From Ramlibacter sp. (GTDB lineage Bacteria; Pseudomonadota; Gammaproteobacteria; Burkholderiales; Burkholderiaceae_C), in the NCBI GenBank assembly GCA_028292245.1, contig JAQGMS010000330.1, positions 1 through 34,655 on the forward strand: 34,655 nt of DNA. The letters run 5' to 3'. The first letter of the stretch is position 1; every line of letters begins with the position of its first letter. A program made the translations under genes and the position numbers. This document shows positions 34,002 to 34,655 of this stretch, in pieces. A model generated the notes under the pieces. It worked only from the letters and a program-made list of their open reading frames with translations, had not been told where the DNA came from and did not search any database.

Positions 34002-34291
34002 GCGGTGGCCTCGTTGCGTTCGGTGGCGTGTTCCCAAGCCGCGCGCGTCGCCAGGCGCGCCTGCGCCCAGTCCAGCCGCGAGCGGCCCTTGACGCGCTCC
34101 CAGTCCTGCTCAAGCGCGGCTTCCAGCGACTGGAAGCTGCCGTCCCTGCGCAGCGGGCCGGTATAGCCCACCCGGTAGGCCGGGCTGTAGTCGTCGTAGG
34201 CCAGATCAGGCTGGTAATACGGCTCCTGCTTGAAAGCATGGCGCCAGTAGGCGTCTTCCGCGGTCGGGTTGATAGCGACGCTCGAACTCAT
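33998..34291 (-). CDS. 97-residue hypothetical protein
   Basis: A small soluble protein with an aromatic and acidic N-terminal half (DAYWRHAFKQEPYYQPDLAY) and a helical C-terminal half (SLEAALEQDWERVKGRSRLDW). AGGAG before the ATG at 34291 decides the start. It overlaps the kinase-like gene by TTGA and is divergent from greB across a spacer with two GTAGGA half-sites. I do not recognise a named family. Its pairing with the kinase-like gene suggests shared expression. Confidence 0.75.
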   Translation of the reverse strand: MSSSVAINPTAEDAYWRHAFKQEPYYQPDLAYDDYSPAYRVGYTGPLRRDGSFQSLEAALEQDWERVKGRSRLDWAQARLATRAAWEHATERNEATA

Positions 34292-34340
34292 CGTTTCTCC
34301 TGAGATGGGCCGATGTTCGTCGATTTGGCCCATCCGCGCC

Positions 34341-34368
34341 GTAGGAGACCGCGTAAGCGGATGTAGGA
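34341..34368. promoter_or_regulatory. Two GTAGGA half-sites in the greB divergent spacer
   Basis: GTAGGA occurs at 34341-34346 and 34363-34368 as direct repeats, 22 bases (about two helical turns) apart, with the hairpin CCGC-GTAA-GCGG between. They lie between greB and the divergent 97-residue gene and resemble the arm of the inverted repeats at 23232, 27856 and 30749. Confidence 0.3.
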
Positions 34369-34409
34369 CAACATCAATGCAAGCCAGCCGGCGTCGCTAT
34401 GCTTGCGGG

Positions 34410-34655
34410 ATGAACAAGGCTTTCACCCGCGAAACCGACGGCGACGACGAGGAAGAACTGTCGCTGCCCGAGCTGCCCGGCGGAGTGAAGAACTACATCA
34501 CGCCGGCGGGCTACGCGCGGCTGCGCGCCGAGCTGCTGCAATTGATGGATGAGGAGCGCCCGAAGGTGGTGGAGGCGGTGCACTGGGCCGCGAAGAACGG
34601 CGACCGTTCGGAGAATGGCGACTACCTCTACGGCAAGAAACGACTGCGCGAAATC
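34410..34655 (+). CDS. greB: Transcription elongation factor GreB (3' end outside window)
   Basis: The first 82 codons of a GreA/GreB-family factor are present. After a 25-residue acidic leader come NYITPAGYARLRAEL and DEERPKVVEAVHWAAKNGDR, then SENGDYLYGKKRLREI, the N-terminal coiled coil that enters the RNA polymerase secondary channel. The tip residues Asp and Glu in DRSENGDY promote cleavage of backtracked RNA. The YGKKRLREI form favours GreB over GreA. The ribosome site is weak. The gene runs off the window. Confidence 0.9.
   Translation, partial: MNKAFTRETDGDDEEELSLPELPGGVKNYITPAGYARLRAELLQLMDEERPKVVEAVHWAAKNGDRSENGDYLYGKKRLREI

Noticed and set aside
1..34655. CRISPR arrays, insertion sequences, integrases, phage genes
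   Set aside because: No regularly spaced short repeats, transposase or recombinase motifs were seen; the only regular repeats are protein-coding modules of the RTX gene.

Overview
The window looks like a stretch of chromosome (or a large replicon) from a high-GC betaproteobacterium, most likely Burkholderiales and Comamonadaceae-like. That placement is an inference from strong GC bias at third codon positions, the gene content (Liv-type ABC cassette, benzoate/biphenyl-like Rieske oxygenase, paired Hsp20 genes, greB, BcsB-like protein) and several small proteins of a kind I associate with that family. No marker gene in the window fixes the species.

Left flank (1-5048). The 3' part of a very large secreted protein is made of roughly 100-residue cadherin/Ig-like modules followed by RTX calcium-binding repeats. 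A 105-residue protein follows, whose N-terminal 70 residues recur in a second protein 22 kb away (26956-27738). Then come tRNA-Arg(ACG) and a strong intrinsic terminator.

Regulator pair (5140-6922). An SDR oxidoreductase and an AraC-type regulator are divergently transcribed from a 136-bp spacer.

Catabolic operon (7114-23128). Fifteen co-directional genes, most overlapping by ATGA or separated by a few bases, form what looks like one pathway unit. They encode a complete Liv-type ABC importer (two ATPases, a periplasmic binding protein, two permeases), a GST-like protein, a LysR regulator, a fold-type-I aminotransferase, a three-subunit ring-hydroxylating dioxygenase system (reductase, alpha, beta) with an SDR between alpha and beta, a 64-residue protein of unknown function, an FAD-linked 2-hydroxyacid oxidase, a ThDP enzyme and an aldehyde dehydrogenase. 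A consistent reading is uptake of an aromatic amino or hydroxy acid, conversion through 2-oxo acid and aldehyde to an aromatic carboxylate, then ring dihydroxylation and rearomatisation. The substrate cannot be read from sequence.

Stress and signalling region (23129-34655). This holds two small heat-shock proteins, a histidine kinase gene broken by one in-frame amber codon, four small proteins (two of them tandem paralogues of 51 and 55 residues), the second protein carrying the shared N-terminal module, a stand-alone BcsB-like protein, a receiver-only response regulator, a PAS-PAS-PAS-GGDEF-EAL protein whose third PAS is LOV-like without the photoactive cysteine, a histidine-kinase-like protein with a degenerate ATPase domain, a 97-residue protein and the start of greB. 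An inverted repeat GTAGG-N6/7-CCTAC, or its half-sites, recurs in four intergenic regions here, and two promoters share a sigma-32-like CCCTTGAAAT element. These are the main candidates for something not yet described.
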